The notes: a model not told the origin generated them from the sequence alone. A stretch of DNA of 20,440 nucleotides from JAYWFX01 sp043778575 (GCA_043778575.1 JAYWFX010000070.1:1-20440), one strand, 5' to 3'; numbered from the stretch's first letter, positions 1 to 7,702 are shown. Made by a program: numbers and translations.

Positions 1-60
1 AGTAAGGGCGAAAAAGAACTTATTGACGAACTCACAATACTAGTGAAAAACTGTAGATAA
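1..60 (+). CDS. C-terminal fragment of an unidentified gene
   Basis: Frame 1 is open from the first base of the window to a TAA at 58-60 and encodes 19 residues, SKGEKELIDELTILVKNCR. The mixed charged/hydrophobic pattern looks like the helical end of a soluble protein. It is too short to assign a family or exclude a chance reading frame. If real, the gene runs in from the left and is convergent with the membrane-protein gene ending at 126. The 65 bases between them hold no convincing terminator. Confidence 0.4.
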   Translation, partial: SKGEKELIDELTILVKNCR

Positions 61-125
61 TTCTGTGATGTTATTTACAGGTTTCTAGCCTAGAGCCAAT
101 ATTATAGTATTTAGTATCGGGACTT

Positions 126-1355
126 TTATTTTTGTTCGAATTTTGCACAATTAAATCCATAGCCTATGTATATTTTTAGTCCTAGAACTATACCAAGCAC
201 AAAAAGAACTAAACCTCCTTCGATTATCAGATTGAGCCAGATATTGTGCACTGGTTGCCACTGCCATGGTTCTAGTGCATTGTGGTGGGATTTGAGATAA
301 AACGGATACTGACCAAAGCCGATCCCAAAGAGTTTGTGCCAGATATCTAGTGATAAAAACGAATCAAACCAGAGCTGTAGGTCATTAGTCCTGTAGAGAT
401 CGTTTCGAGTCAGAGTGAGTGCAAATACAGAAATACTCATCAAACTCACCGGAATCAACAATCGGCACCAATAGTTTTTCGGTGTGTTGCGTTTCCACCA
501 TCCAAAAAGAGCATCGTTTGAAACTCCAGTAACTACCAATCCAGTTATCCATGTAGCCCTGCTAAAACTCAAGACAATCAATACTATGCTAGTAATTTGT
601 AGTGATGTTTTCCACACTGTTTGCTGTAGTTTTTTTGATGTAAATCGGTTGGTATACAGTAGTCCAATCACACCCAGAAATCCTGTCATATTGGGATGCG
701 GTAATAGTCCATAACCTCGTAAAAATGTGTGCCCGAGGATATTTTGTTTAGCTATGCCGCCAACAGTCTTTATATCCAGCACTGATTCACCAATCCAGCT
801 CAGACCGAGACTGTGACCAGAAATGAATTGAAAAATAGCTAAAATTCCGTTGATTATCAGGTATATACCAAAGGCGCGAATGACTAAAATCTGCCTCGAT
901 AGTAAAATATCTGGTGATGAAAACGCTAACCAAATCAGAAACCAAATTAGCAAAACTGGCAGTGACTGCGATATCAAAAAGTGATCGAATACAGAAAATA
1001 TACCGAGAATAATCCATATAATTCTTTGTGTTTTGTAGTGAGTTATGAGATATATCCATGCCAAAACTCGGCTTATCATCGTACCATAATGCCATAATTC
1101 AGGGTAGCTTGTTAGGCTTGATATTTGAACCAAACAGATTATTATAACTAATAAGAACCCTAAACCAATACCCCAATAAGCTACTTTCTCCCTAAGTGAT
1201 TGTATCGATATATTTGATATCAGTCTCCGTATAAAATTCACTATCAAAATAAGTATAAGCACCAATAACACACCATCCCAAAAGCTGATCACTAAATCGA
1301 GGTAATCATTGATTTTAGGTATTTCTAGCAGAGAATTCAAATTCAAAACTTTCAC
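126..1355 (-). CDS. O-antigen ligase/polymerase-like membrane protein (Wzy/WaaL type)
   Basis: A 409-residue polytopic protein with roughly ten to eleven hydrophobic segments. The signature of the O-antigen ligase/polymerase family is visible: PHPN (in RGYGLLPHPNMTGFLG), an SRATW segment at the start of a transmembrane helix, and near the C-terminus GIGFGQYPFYL followed by QPVHNIWLNLIIEGG, where the conserved His and the EGG end are typical. Known members transfer or polymerise glycans from undecaprenyl-linked donors on the outer face of the membrane; the acceptor here is unknown. The start is GTG at 1353-1355, 8 bases after the stop of the upstream gene, with no Shine-Dalgarno sequence, so expression probably depends on the two-gene transcript. 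Ligase versus polymerase cannot be decided from sequence alone. Confidence 0.8.
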   Translation of the reverse strand: MKVLNLNSLLEIPKINDYLDLVISFWDGVLLVLILILIVNFIRRLISNISIQSLREKVAYWGIGLGFLLVIIICLVQISSLTSYPELWHYGTMISRVLAWIYLITHYKTQRIIWIILGIFSVFDHFLISQSLPVLLIWFLIWLAFSSPDILLSRQILVIRAFGIYLIINGILAIFQFISGHSLGLSWIGESVLDIKTVGGIAKQNILGHTFLRGYGLLPHPNMTGFLGVIGLLYTNRFTSKKLQQTVWKTSLQITSIVLIVLSFSRATWITGLVVTGVSNDALFGWWKRNTPKNYWCRLLIPVSLMSISVFALTLTRNDLYRTNDLQLWFDSFLSLDIWHKLFGIGFGQYPFYLKSHHNALEPWQWQPVHNIWLNLIIEGGLVLFVLGIVLGLKIYIGYGFNCAKFEQK

Positions 1356-1363
1356 ACACCAAT

Positions 1364-2677
1364 CTAATCTACCAAATCAATACTGAGCAAGTATTTACAG
1401 ATAAACTGGGCGTTTGGTGTGTTGTCTGAGTCTCGTAAAAACTGGTGAGACTCTGGTAGTCCCGAGACTGTGTAGCCTTTTTGTTTGAGCTCATTGTACC
1501 AGACAGATTTTTCTGAAGTATAAAAGAAGTACTCTAAATACGTACGATCCGAATAAAAAAATGGTACCTCTAGTGATCCTTGGGGTTTGGTAGCTACTCC
1601 TCGGGCAAAATAATCATATAGACTCTTGGCTTTGATATGAACTTGGGCAGAGAAATCGGCTAAAGCATAGTGATCAATAGGGAGTTTTGAGGATTTAGTG
1701 TGATGGTTTTGGGAGCTTTCGTGTAGTTCAAAAACCAAATCTGGGACTGCAAAATCAAGAGCCTCATCATATAAATCATGTACCTGTTTTGTCACTTCTT
1801 TGGGTTTGGTGCTGGGTAGTTTGAGTACTAGTTTTTGGGCTACAAGTGGGACTAAAAAGCTCTTTATATCCAGCTTCTGGTACTTTTTTATGAGTAGATA
1901 TACATAGTTTTTGATCAGTGGTAGATATACGTCATGGCTGTTTGATAGGTGGTATTCTAGGATTGAACGGGTACGAGTTTCGAGGTACCATGACAAGTGC
2001 CAATTTTGACTTTCGACTGTTTCCTCTAAAACTTCATTTATGTGATCATCTAAAAAACTATCTCCAAAAAACCACAATACACTGCCGAGTTTATGCTCAT
2101 CAAAGATCTCTAAAAGCCGTACATTTATGTGATTGTTGTCTATCACCACCATGGTCGGAATTGCTAGCTGATAGGTTTTTTTGATAGTCTCCAGCATCGA
2201 TTTATAGATACCAGTAAATCCGTATTCGATGATCAGTTGTGGGAAATTATCCTGCTCCTCATGCTCTTCAAAATAGGTATTGAGTAAGTCTTGATTGAAT
2301 CCTAGATCATTTTTAGATATATCCAGTGTTTCCAAGATACATCCTCTAGAGATTAGTTCGTCGACTAACGGTGCGGGTAATAGCGGATGAATCAAAACAT
2401 GGTTGCCGCTGATTATATGGTGTTTATCTAGCAGATTTCGAAAGGCTAGTAGTCGTGAAAAGTGACAATAGGCTGACCATCTGCCTGAGTGAATAGAGGT
2501 ATTTGCTGTACCTGTATTTTTGGTATTACTACAGCTGAGGGTAAAAATATTTTTTTGGATGTATTTTTTTATGGCGAGTCCAGTGTACCAGCTGCCCGGT
2601 TTTTGTAGGCTTTTGTAAATTATGGAAATCTTGCTCCAAAGATACTGTTTTTCTAGATCTTTCGGACTCGTCTTCAT
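1364..2677 (-). CDS. Degenerate DegT/AHBA-synthase-like (PLP fold type I) protein, probably non-catalytic
   Basis: A 437-residue soluble protein. Residues about 64-180 resemble the first half of DegT/DnrJ/EryC1/StrS sugar aminotransferases: SGRWSAY followed by a helix, GNHVLIHPLLPAPLVDEL, RGCILETLDI, then LIIEYGFTGIY and PTMVVIDNN, in the same order as the family's GDEVI.P, G..P.F.D and IED segments. Where the family has the strand and the PLP-binding lysine (SF..K), this protein reads VLWFFGDSFLDD and has no lysine. The C-terminal half is not recognisable. I infer a fold-type-I relative that lost PLP chemistry, perhaps a glycan-pathway partner of the ligase-like protein 8 bases downstream. 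The ATG at 2675-2677 lies 6 bases after a -10-like box. The family call is moderate to low in certainty. Confidence 0.45.
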   Translation of the reverse strand: MKTSPKDLEKQYLWSKISIIYKSLQKPGSWYTGLAIKKYIQKNIFTLSCSNTKNTGTANTSIHSGRWSAYCHFSRLLAFRNLLDKHHIISGNHVLIHPLLPAPLVDELISRGCILETLDISKNDLGFNQDLLNTYFEEHEEQDNFPQLIIEYGFTGIYKSMLETIKKTYQLAIPTMVVIDNNHINVRLLEIFDEHKLGSVLWFFGDSFLDDHINEVLEETVESQNWHLSWYLETRTRSILEYHLSNSHDVYLPLIKNYVYLLIKKYQKLDIKSFLVPLVAQKLVLKLPSTKPKEVTKQVHDLYDEALDFAVPDLVFELHESSQNHHTKSSKLPIDHYALADFSAQVHIKAKSLYDYFARGVATKPQGSLEVPFFYSDRTYLEYFFYTSEKSVWYNELKQKGYTVSGLPESHQFLRDSDNTPNAQFICKYLLSIDLVD

Positions 2678-2683
2678 GCTCCA

Positions 2684-2712
2684 ATGGTAGTAGTTTTTTA
2701 TCTATATGTCAA
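2684..2712 (-). promoter_or_regulatory. Predicted leaderless promoter of the 2677-126 unit
   Basis: On the minus strand a perfect TTGACA (2707-2712) is followed, after exactly 17 bases, by TACCAT (2684-2689). Only 6 bases separate this -10 from the ATG, so initiation about 7 bases downstream would fall on the start codon itself. GGAG occurs here but only 1 base from the ATG, too close to act as a normal ribosome binding site. Confidence 0.5.
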
Positions 2713-2847
2713 AGCTAGATTATCTGGAATTTCTCCTATAAGTTGCATAAAATAAATATATAGATTTAAATTTGTGGATAGATTGATTCAACCAAATTAG
2801 TTTAACAAAAACAGAAGCCAAAACAAAAAACCAAAACAAAATCAAAT

Positions 2848-3936
2848 ATGCGAGTACTAAAATTCTTTTCATTATGGCTATGTGCTAGTGTAATTATCCT
2901 TTCTGGAGTGGGCTACCTATATACTCAAACTCTCTTCAAAGATCCTTTGCCTACAAAAATTGCCAATGCTTCTACTGTTTCAAAAAACGCTTTTCCCTTT
3001 CGGGGCGGCGAGATGTGGAACGCGGAGTATCTGTACGGCTACAAAGAAAACAAATGGGGTGTAGAGTTTGACTTTATTAAACCAGCGGCTTTTGATGGGG
3101 TGGTTATCTCGCCTACGAGCGGAATTATATCTCGGATTTGTACTGCTGGGGAAGGCACCAGTCTGAGACTCGAGGCTAGTAATGGAGATACATTTAGATT
3201 TCAGACTTTAGTATCTAAAACTGCAGCTGTGTCGGCAGGAGAGCGTAAAGTGGTCAATCAAGGTGATTATTTGGGCGCGATCATCAAGGGCGGTGAGTAC
3301 AAAAATACAGATTCAAAAACTGGAGATTGTAACCTAAATAGTATAACTGATAGACTCAGTTTTCATTGGACACTCAAAAACTGCCCAGCTGTGATAGAGG
3401 GTTATACGTTTGATTGCTCCGATAAGAAATGGTGTATCGACCAAAAATCATACCAAGAAAGATGTGTCCAAAGATATGCTAATTTCGGTTTTATGTCCTC
3501 AAACGGATTGTCGTTACTCTCTACTCACAACAAGCAGCTAACCTCTTTTCTCGATAGCACTTTTCAGATAGGATCAAAAAATAATTCTGAATTGGGTCTG
3601 ATTCCGTTAGTTTTGAAACAGAAAAATACTATAGATGATGAGGGTTGGGTGTATAATTCTCTCTCCCAAGAAATTCGCGGTCCAAACGATGCCTGTGCAG
3701 ATGCTGGAAATGTCAGTGATATCACCAATCGATGGCTGAGAGTTGGGGTGTGTGCTGGATCGCCCAATCAAAAGTGGGTACTGGATAATCAGCACAGATT
3801 ATGGTCACGGGCAGATTCAAAACTATGTATCGATTCAGCTCTAGGCAATACACAAGACTCAGTAATCAGGATGCAACCATGCTCAGATTCAATCAATCAA
3901 CAATGGAATCTGGTTTCATCTGAAGCTAAACCCTAA
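2848..3936 (+). CDS. Membrane-anchored M23-peptidase-like / ricin B lectin fusion protein
   Basis: 362 residues. Residues 1-29 form an N-terminal hydrophobic anchor or uncleaved signal (MRVLK then SLWLCASVIILSGVGYLY), so the rest is extracytoplasmic. Residues about 50-190 have the layout of an M23 (LytM) domain: WGVEFDF, GVVISPTSGIISRI, GTSLRLEASNGDTFRFQ, VNQGDYLGAI and SFHWTL. The metal ligands look lost: the usual HxxxD region reads WGVEFDF and the HxH motif reads SFH. The last roughly 90 residues are a ricin-type beta-trefoil segment with two QxW repeats (NQKWVL, NQQWNL) and paired cysteines (VGVC, KLCID, MQPC). I infer a surface glycan-binding protein with a catalytically dead M23-like domain. 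The ricin part is more certain than the M23 part. An A/C-rich leader precedes the ATG. Confidence 0.65.
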   Translation: MRVLKFFSLWLCASVIILSGVGYLYTQTLFKDPLPTKIANASTVSKNAFPFRGGEMWNAEYLYGYKENKWGVEFDFIKPAAFDGVVISPTSGIISRICTAGEGTSLRLEASNGDTFRFQTLVSKTAAVSAGERKVVNQGDYLGAIIKGGEYKNTDSKTGDCNLNSITDRLSFHWTLKNCPAVIEGYTFDCSDKKWCIDQKSYQERCVQRYANFGFMSSNGLSLLSTHNKQLTSFLDSTFQIGSKNNSELGLIPLVLKQKNTIDDEGWVYNSLSQEIRGPNDACADAGNVSDITNRWLRVGVCAGSPNQKWVLDNQHRLWSRADSKLCIDSALGNTQDSVIRMQPCSDSINQQWNLVSSEAKP

Positions 3937-3981
3937 TGATAGATCTGCTCACAAAACGTATTTGCTAATCACACAATCATA

Positions 3982-3987
3982 CATAAT
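3982..3987 (+). promoter_or_regulatory. Candidate -10 box for the orphan pair
   Basis: CATAAT, five of six matches to the bacterial -10 consensus, ends 10 bases before the ATG at 3998. This predicts a leader of only a few bases. No good -35 hexamer is seen at the expected distance, so this rests on one hexamer. Confidence 0.3.
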
Positions 3988-3997
3988 AACTGCCTTT

Positions 3998-4273
3998 ATG
4001 CATCCGACTATAGAAACAATTAGCGCAAATTCTTGGTCAGAAATACCATCAGAATTTAGCAGTAAAAAAAGTTTTGGTTGTACAGGTACATTTTACGATA
4101 ACATTACAAACGTATTAAGTCGCCCAAAGACGATCATGTTTATCTCTAACGGTCATGCCCACACATTTTACGTCACTAAATGTAAAGATGGTTCAAGTTT
4201 ATACAAAATTATGGTGGAGGATGACGAAACAATGTTATCAGCTGGAAAAAAGTATGAACACACTCATTATTGA
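3998..4273 (+). CDS. Orphan hypothetical protein, first gene of an overlapping pair
   Basis: A 91-residue protein of no family I recognise. I chose the ATG at 3998 over an in-frame TTG at 3962 because the -10-like box at 3982-3987 would lie inside the longer gene. It is soluble, with no signal peptide or membrane helix. The N-terminal half is rich in Ser and Thr (SEFSSKKSFGCTG). The C-terminal half, FISNGHAHTFYVTKCKDG then YKIMVEDDET, reads like alternating beta strands, with two cysteines and a histidine-containing tail (EHTHY). It ends in TGA and overlaps the next gene by 20 bases in another frame, so the two are probably translationally coupled. Confidence 0.55.
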   Translation: MHPTIETISANSWSEIPSEFSSKKSFGCTGTFYDNITNVLSRPKTIMFISNGHAHTFYVTKCKDGSSLYKIMVEDDETMLSAGKKYEHTHY

Positions 4274-4796
4274 CTCGTCATGTTTTGAAATTTACTCAAG
4301 AAGTTCAACGGACGACTATCAAGAATTTGAAAGATTAATTCAGTCAATGTCTGAACTAGAAAGTGAAGGAGAAGCAATCATAAATCCTACACGAGAAGAG
4401 ATCCAACAGTTTAGACTACAACAAATGAAAAAATATGTAGAAGAACTAAACAAAATGATTGGTAAAATACAATCTTATTATCAGACAAATCAAACTCTAG
4501 GAGGATACGCTTCAAGTGGAGTTGCAGAGATAGCTTTTGGGGCAAATATAGGAGGATTTAGCGAGGAAGCTAAGGCAATTCACAATCATTTTACACAAAA
4601 CATTTACAATAAATTCGGCACACTTTCAATTTTAGACAGATTAAAAGGAAGACAAACACCAATCGACCCTGCTTTTGACAATGTACAAAGATTTTTTGAA
4701 ATGCTTCAGAATTTATCATCTAAGGTTGAGCTAAAAGCTAAGCAAATGGGTGATGCAATGGATCACAAAGCTAAAGTGAGCTCCAAAGTCGCTTAA
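4254..4796 (+). CDS. Orphan hypothetical helical protein, second gene of the overlapping pair
   Basis: 180 residues from the ATG at 4254, which overlaps the end of the previous gene by 20 bases. A longer reading from 4155 is possible but would overlap that gene by 119 bases. GGAAAA lies just upstream of the ATG as a weak ribosome binding site. The protein is mostly predicted helix: an acidic N-terminal part (SMSELESEGEAI), a charged coil-like stretch (EEIQQFRLQQMKKYVEELNK), a glycine/alanine-rich centre (GGYASSGVAEIAFGANIGG, possibly membrane-active or flexible), and a Lys-rich C-terminal helix (KVELKAKQMGDAMDHKAK). There is no signal peptide and no recognised domain. Six of seven Arg codons are AGA, unlike the CGN-rich murJ nearby, suggesting a separate origin. 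An effector/immunity or toxin/antitoxin role is possible only by analogy with the gene arrangement. Confidence 0.6.
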   Translation: MNTLIIDSSCFEIYSRSSTDDYQEFERLIQSMSELESEGEAIINPTREEIQQFRLQQMKKYVEELNKMIGKIQSYYQTNQTLGGYASSGVAEIAFGANIGGFSEEAKAIHNHFTQNIYNKFGTLSILDRLKGRQTPIDPAFDNVQRFFEMLQNLSSKVELKAKQMGDAMDHKAKVSSKVA

Positions 4797-4866
4797 AATC
4801 TAATTGTATAAAACTCATAACTAATACCTTGCCTAAATGGTGGTTTTTGGATTTGTATTGATTATC

Positions 4867-5583
4867 ATGCATGCTCAGCTCTTTTTGACTCAAACAACAC
4901 TAGATCTAATACAAATACATCAGATAGTGGCTTGGAGCTATTTTGAAAATGGGAGTTTTGATTTTGCTCAGACTATTCCAAACGAGACACAACTCAAAGA
5001 ATATTGGGACAAACGACAAACGATGAACCAAATCAGAATCGTGGATGTAGATTCAAAAAGTGATTTTAGAAAAGTAGCTAGTGGTTTGTACCAGAGATAT
5101 AGCCAGCCGACACTATTATTTTTAGGTGATTTGGGAAAGTATTCAGAACCGCTCCAAGAAAGCCTGCTCAAACTCCTAGAGGAGCCACCCTATAATCTGA
5201 TTGTTATATTGTATTCTCATGTCCGTAGTGATATTTTACCTACAATTGCATCTAGGTGTAGAATAGTGTCGTTGTCTGATTCGATAGTTCTCAAATGTTT
5301 GGATCAAAAAGTGGTGGCTCAAGTCGAGAAAAAACTTCCAAAAGCCAGTGAATTTACTCAACAACTATTATCGAAGTCGGCATTGACACTTTCTGATTTA
5401 GCTAAAGTTGAGCGTGAGGAAATAGATTGTTGGTTGTGGCAGATTAGCTACAATCTCCAGTTTATATACACCCAAAATCCTCAGTCGAGTACAGCACAAC
5501 TCATCGAAAAAGTTTTAGTTGCTAGACAATTAAATCGCCAAAATCTCCAGAAAAAGTTTGCTTTAGGCTGGTTAAGAGTTTGA
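4867..5583 (+). CDS. holB: DNA polymerase III delta' subunit-like clamp-loader protein
   Basis: 238 residues from the ATG at 4867; an in-frame ATG at 4837 would add ten hydrophobic residues. I prefer 4867 because MHAQLF lines up with the HA.LF segment where delta' homology normally begins. The clamp-loader core is clear: LLFLGDLGKYSEPLQESLLKLLEEPP, then LIVILYSH and ILPTIASRCRIV, carrying the LLKxLEEPP and SRC motifs that couple subunits in the loader ring. The P-loop is absent (HAQLFLTQTTLDL replaces G..G.GKT); delta' is also non-ATPase in E. coli. At 238 residues it is about 100 shorter than usual, mostly by loss between the P-loop position and the D-box and in the C-terminal collar. It is probably co-transcribed with murJ, 32 bases downstream. 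Confidence 0.8.
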   Translation: MHAQLFLTQTTLDLIQIHQIVAWSYFENGSFDFAQTIPNETQLKEYWDKRQTMNQIRIVDVDSKSDFRKVASGLYQRYSQPTLLFLGDLGKYSEPLQESLLKLLEEPPYNLIVILYSHVRSDILPTIASRCRIVSLSDSIVLKCLDQKVVAQVEKKLPKASEFTQQLLSKSALTLSDLAKVEREEIDCWLWQISYNLQFIYTQNPQSSTAQLIEKVLVARQLNRQNLQKKFALGWLRV

Positions 5584-5615
5584 CCAAATCACATCTAAAC
5601 ATTCACTCTCTCTAG

Positions 5616-7046
5616 GTGATTTCTCAATTCAGTTCCAAATTAAGCTCAAAAATCCGACAGATGTGGTCGTCTCCTAGTGGTCGTGCAGTCATAATCATAA
5701 CCCTGTTTACTTTTGCATCTCGTGGTCTTGGATTAGTTCGTCAGGCACTGCTGGTGACTCGTTTTGATCCAGTTACCTCTGATCTACTACTGGCGGCAAA
5801 CAAAATCCCTGAAAATATAGCACAGCTACTCATTATGGGGACGATTATCACATCAGTGCTGCCTGTAGCCAGTCGTATAGAGAGTCACTCCGAAGGAGAC
5901 AGTAGTCAGGTAGATAAAAGTGAAAATACCTCAAAATATTTGTATATCTGCTTGCTTTCGATACTCACTGTGATTGGCTGCATTAACCTGATTGCATTGA
6001 TTTTTACACCAGAACTACTTTCGCTTCCATTTGTCACGAATCCAGAAACTATTCAAAATTTTGCTAGCAAGGGTCTACTCGATGACTATTATCTGACCAC
6101 TCGGATTTTACTCATTGGGCCGCTACTATTTGCTACTCAGTCGATTCTCAACGTATTTCTGTTTCTCAAAAAGCGGTTTATGGTGTACTCATGGGCTGGT
6201 TTAGTGTACAATCTATTTACTGTCCTAGGTATTTGGGTTGCTCGAGACCGTGGTTATATAGTTGCTGCGTGGAGTATGGTTGTGGGTGCTATGGCTACGG
6301 TTGTAATATATTCGTGGGATAGCAGGCGATCTGGTCTTCGAGACATCAGAGTCATTTTCAAAGGTCGACTGACTGCAAATATAGTTCGCTTTAGGCAGGA
6401 TTTGATTCAGACATGGAAATTGTTTTTGCCGAGAATTTTTATCATGGATGCTGTCGTGCTAGCTAACCTGCTGATTACTCCAGTTGCTCAACCCCTCACC
6501 CAACGCCCCGGTCAGATCACCGCTGTGGATATTTCGTTGTCGATTTATGGTGCATTTTTTATCGTGATTACATCGCTTGGTACAGTATTTTTCCCTGATT
6601 TGGCAAAGATATTCAACGAAAAACCTAGATTAGAATTTTGGCAGACTCTCAAAAAATATACTAAAAATGCATTACTGCTGTCAGTGGGTGTCAGTGTTTT
6701 GACTGTTATCGGAGCTCCAGTTATCGTCTGGGTTTTCAGTATTCTTGGAAAGTTTAAAGTCAACAAGGATTATATTATCATGCTGGCTCAGATTGCTTCG
6801 GTGGGTATTGTACTTCGGGCAATCAAGGAAATTTGGAGTAAATATTTTTTTGTCAGAGAGAGGGTTTGGCAGCCAGTAATTATCGAAGGAGTTGGTATAG
6901 TTGCTCAAATTGGAGGTACGTATTGTTTGTGTCTCATGAATATAGATGCTGGTATCAACGTGGTGTTGACTATGACACTTCATTTGGTTATTTGGGTTGT
7001 TTTGGCTTTTGGATTTATGTATAGGGATTGGCGAAATGGAGTTTGA
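5616..7046 (+). CDS. murJ: Lipid II flippase MurJ (MviN family)
   Basis: 476 residues with about fourteen hydrophobic helices, the usual MOP-superfamily count. The family start motif is present: FASRGLGLVRQALLVTRF, whose arginines 36 and 42 match the two N-terminal cavity arginines of E. coli MurJ, followed by SDLLLAANKIPENIAQLLIMGTI. MurJ moves the undecaprenyl-linked peptidoglycan precursor lipid II across the inner membrane. The GTG at 5616 has no good ribosome binding site; the ATG at 5661 (residue 16) would still precede the first helix by a normal margin, so the start is uncertain. A loop near residues 290-300 (PVAQPLTQRPGQITAVD) replaces a more conserved segment. The gene ends in TGA and lies directly after the delta' gene. 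The family call is firm. Confidence 0.93.
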   Translation: MISQFSSKLSSKIRQMWSSPSGRAVIIITLFTFASRGLGLVRQALLVTRFDPVTSDLLLAANKIPENIAQLLIMGTIITSVLPVASRIESHSEGDSSQVDKSENTSKYLYICLLSILTVIGCINLIALIFTPELLSLPFVTNPETIQNFASKGLLDDYYLTTRILLIGPLLFATQSILNVFLFLKKRFMVYSWAGLVYNLFTVLGIWVARDRGYIVAAWSMVVGAMATVVIYSWDSRRSGLRDIRVIFKGRLTANIVRFRQDLIQTWKLFLPRIFIMDAVVLANLLITPVAQPLTQRPGQITAVDISLSIYGAFFIVITSLGTVFFPDLAKIFNEKPRLEFWQTLKKYTKNALLLSVGVSVLTVIGAPVIVWVFSILGKFKVNKDYIIMLAQIASVGIVLRAIKEIWSKYFFVRERVWQPVIIEGVGIVAQIGGTYCLCLMNIDAGINVVLTMTLHLVIWVVLAFGFMYRDWRNGV

Positions 7047-7096
7047 GGGTGTTTATAGTCCTAACCAAAGATTCGTAATCAAAAACCTCGGGCACC

Positions 7097-7119
7097 AAAA
7101 AAAGAGGGTCGAGCCCTCT
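7097..7119 (-). terminator. Rho-independent terminator of the SH3b gene
   Basis: On the minus strand, 22 bases after the stop of the SH3b gene, AGAGGG (7119-7114) pairs perfectly with CCCTCT (7108-7103) around a five-base loop, and the second arm runs directly into an uninterrupted T tract (to 7097). This is a textbook intrinsic terminator, and the best one in the window. Confidence 0.85.
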
Positions 7120-7140
7120 CCTCTCAGCATAGTGAGTTTA

Positions 7141-7689
7141 CTAGTTTGCTCTGATAAATCTGCTAGCTACATAACCATCTTTGCTGTTTGCTGTGACTCG
7201 AATCATAGCGTATGTGCTTCCTGCGATTACACATGTTTTGCTAGGAGTTATTTTGTTGCCTACTCTAGTTGGTTCAAATGCTACTGATGTACCTGTAGTC
7301 AAAGTCGATATTCGGGTACAGTTTGCAGTTCTGAAGTTGACTGGTGACTGGATTGTGCCAGAGTTTTCTGTAAAGACATTTCCGATATAGCTAATGAAAT
7401 TACTAGAGATATATGAACCCTGATCGATGCTTTTCATAAAGTGTACTACGCCGTTTACGGTACAGGTGTTTTGACCATCTCGAACTATGGTGACAACCTC
7501 TTCAAATTTGAGCTTTCCTACGACTTTACAGTTTTGATCTCGTACATTTAGCCCAGATCTGGCTGTGGAGTTTACTTGGACTACCATGTTTTCACCGAAA
7601 CCACCAGCGTGTGCTGAGATTGGACTGAGAGAAAAGAGACCAGCAACAAGAGCGAGAGAAAGTGTGAGGGTTGTGAAAATGCGAGACAT
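7141..7689 (-). CDS. Secreted protein with two SH3b-like domains
   Basis: 182 residues. A classical signal peptide (MSR, then a Leu/Ala-rich core) ends at SAHA, with likely cleavage after Ala28, so the mature protein is exported. Two repeats follow: residues about 34-100 (GLNVRDQNCKVVGKL through GSYISSNFISYI) and about 110-182 (SPVNFRTANCTRISTL through DGYVASRFIRAN). Each has the bacterial SH3 layout of an N.R motif, a central hydrophobic turn and a closing GY(V/I)(A/S)S.F(I) strand. Each repeat carries two cysteines at matching places (QNC and NTC; ANC and KTC), suggesting one disulfide per domain. SH3b domains usually bind peptidoglycan or cell-wall peptides; no catalytic domain is attached. 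The gene is monocistronic and ends at a strong terminator. Confidence 0.8.
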   Translation of the reverse strand: MSRIFTTLTLSLALVAGLFSLSPISAHAGGFGENMVVQVNSTARSGLNVRDQNCKVVGKLKFEEVVTIVRDGQNTCTVNGVVHFMKSIDQGSYISSNFISYIGNVFTENSGTIQSPVNFRTANCTRISTLTTGTSVAFEPTRVGNKITPSKTCVIAGSTYAMIRVTANSKDGYVASRFIRAN

Positions 7690-7702
7690 AATAGATGGTT
7701 GT

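Noticed and set aside
86..103. TCTAG-C-CTAGA inverted repeat after the ligase-like gene as a terminator
   Set aside because: The loop would be one base, arms are only five base pairs and no T tract follows.
787..1095. Minus-strand open frame of about 100 codons within the ligase-like gene
   Set aside because: It is a frame shadow of a well-supported membrane-protein gene.
3962..3997. TTG at 3962 as the start of the first orphan gene
   Set aside because: The -10-like box at 3982-3987 would then be inside the gene, and an ATG follows at 3998.
4155..4253. ATG at 4155 as the start of the second orphan gene
   Set aside because: It would overlap the first gene by 119 bases; the ATG at 4254 has a weak ribosome binding site and a 20-base overlap.
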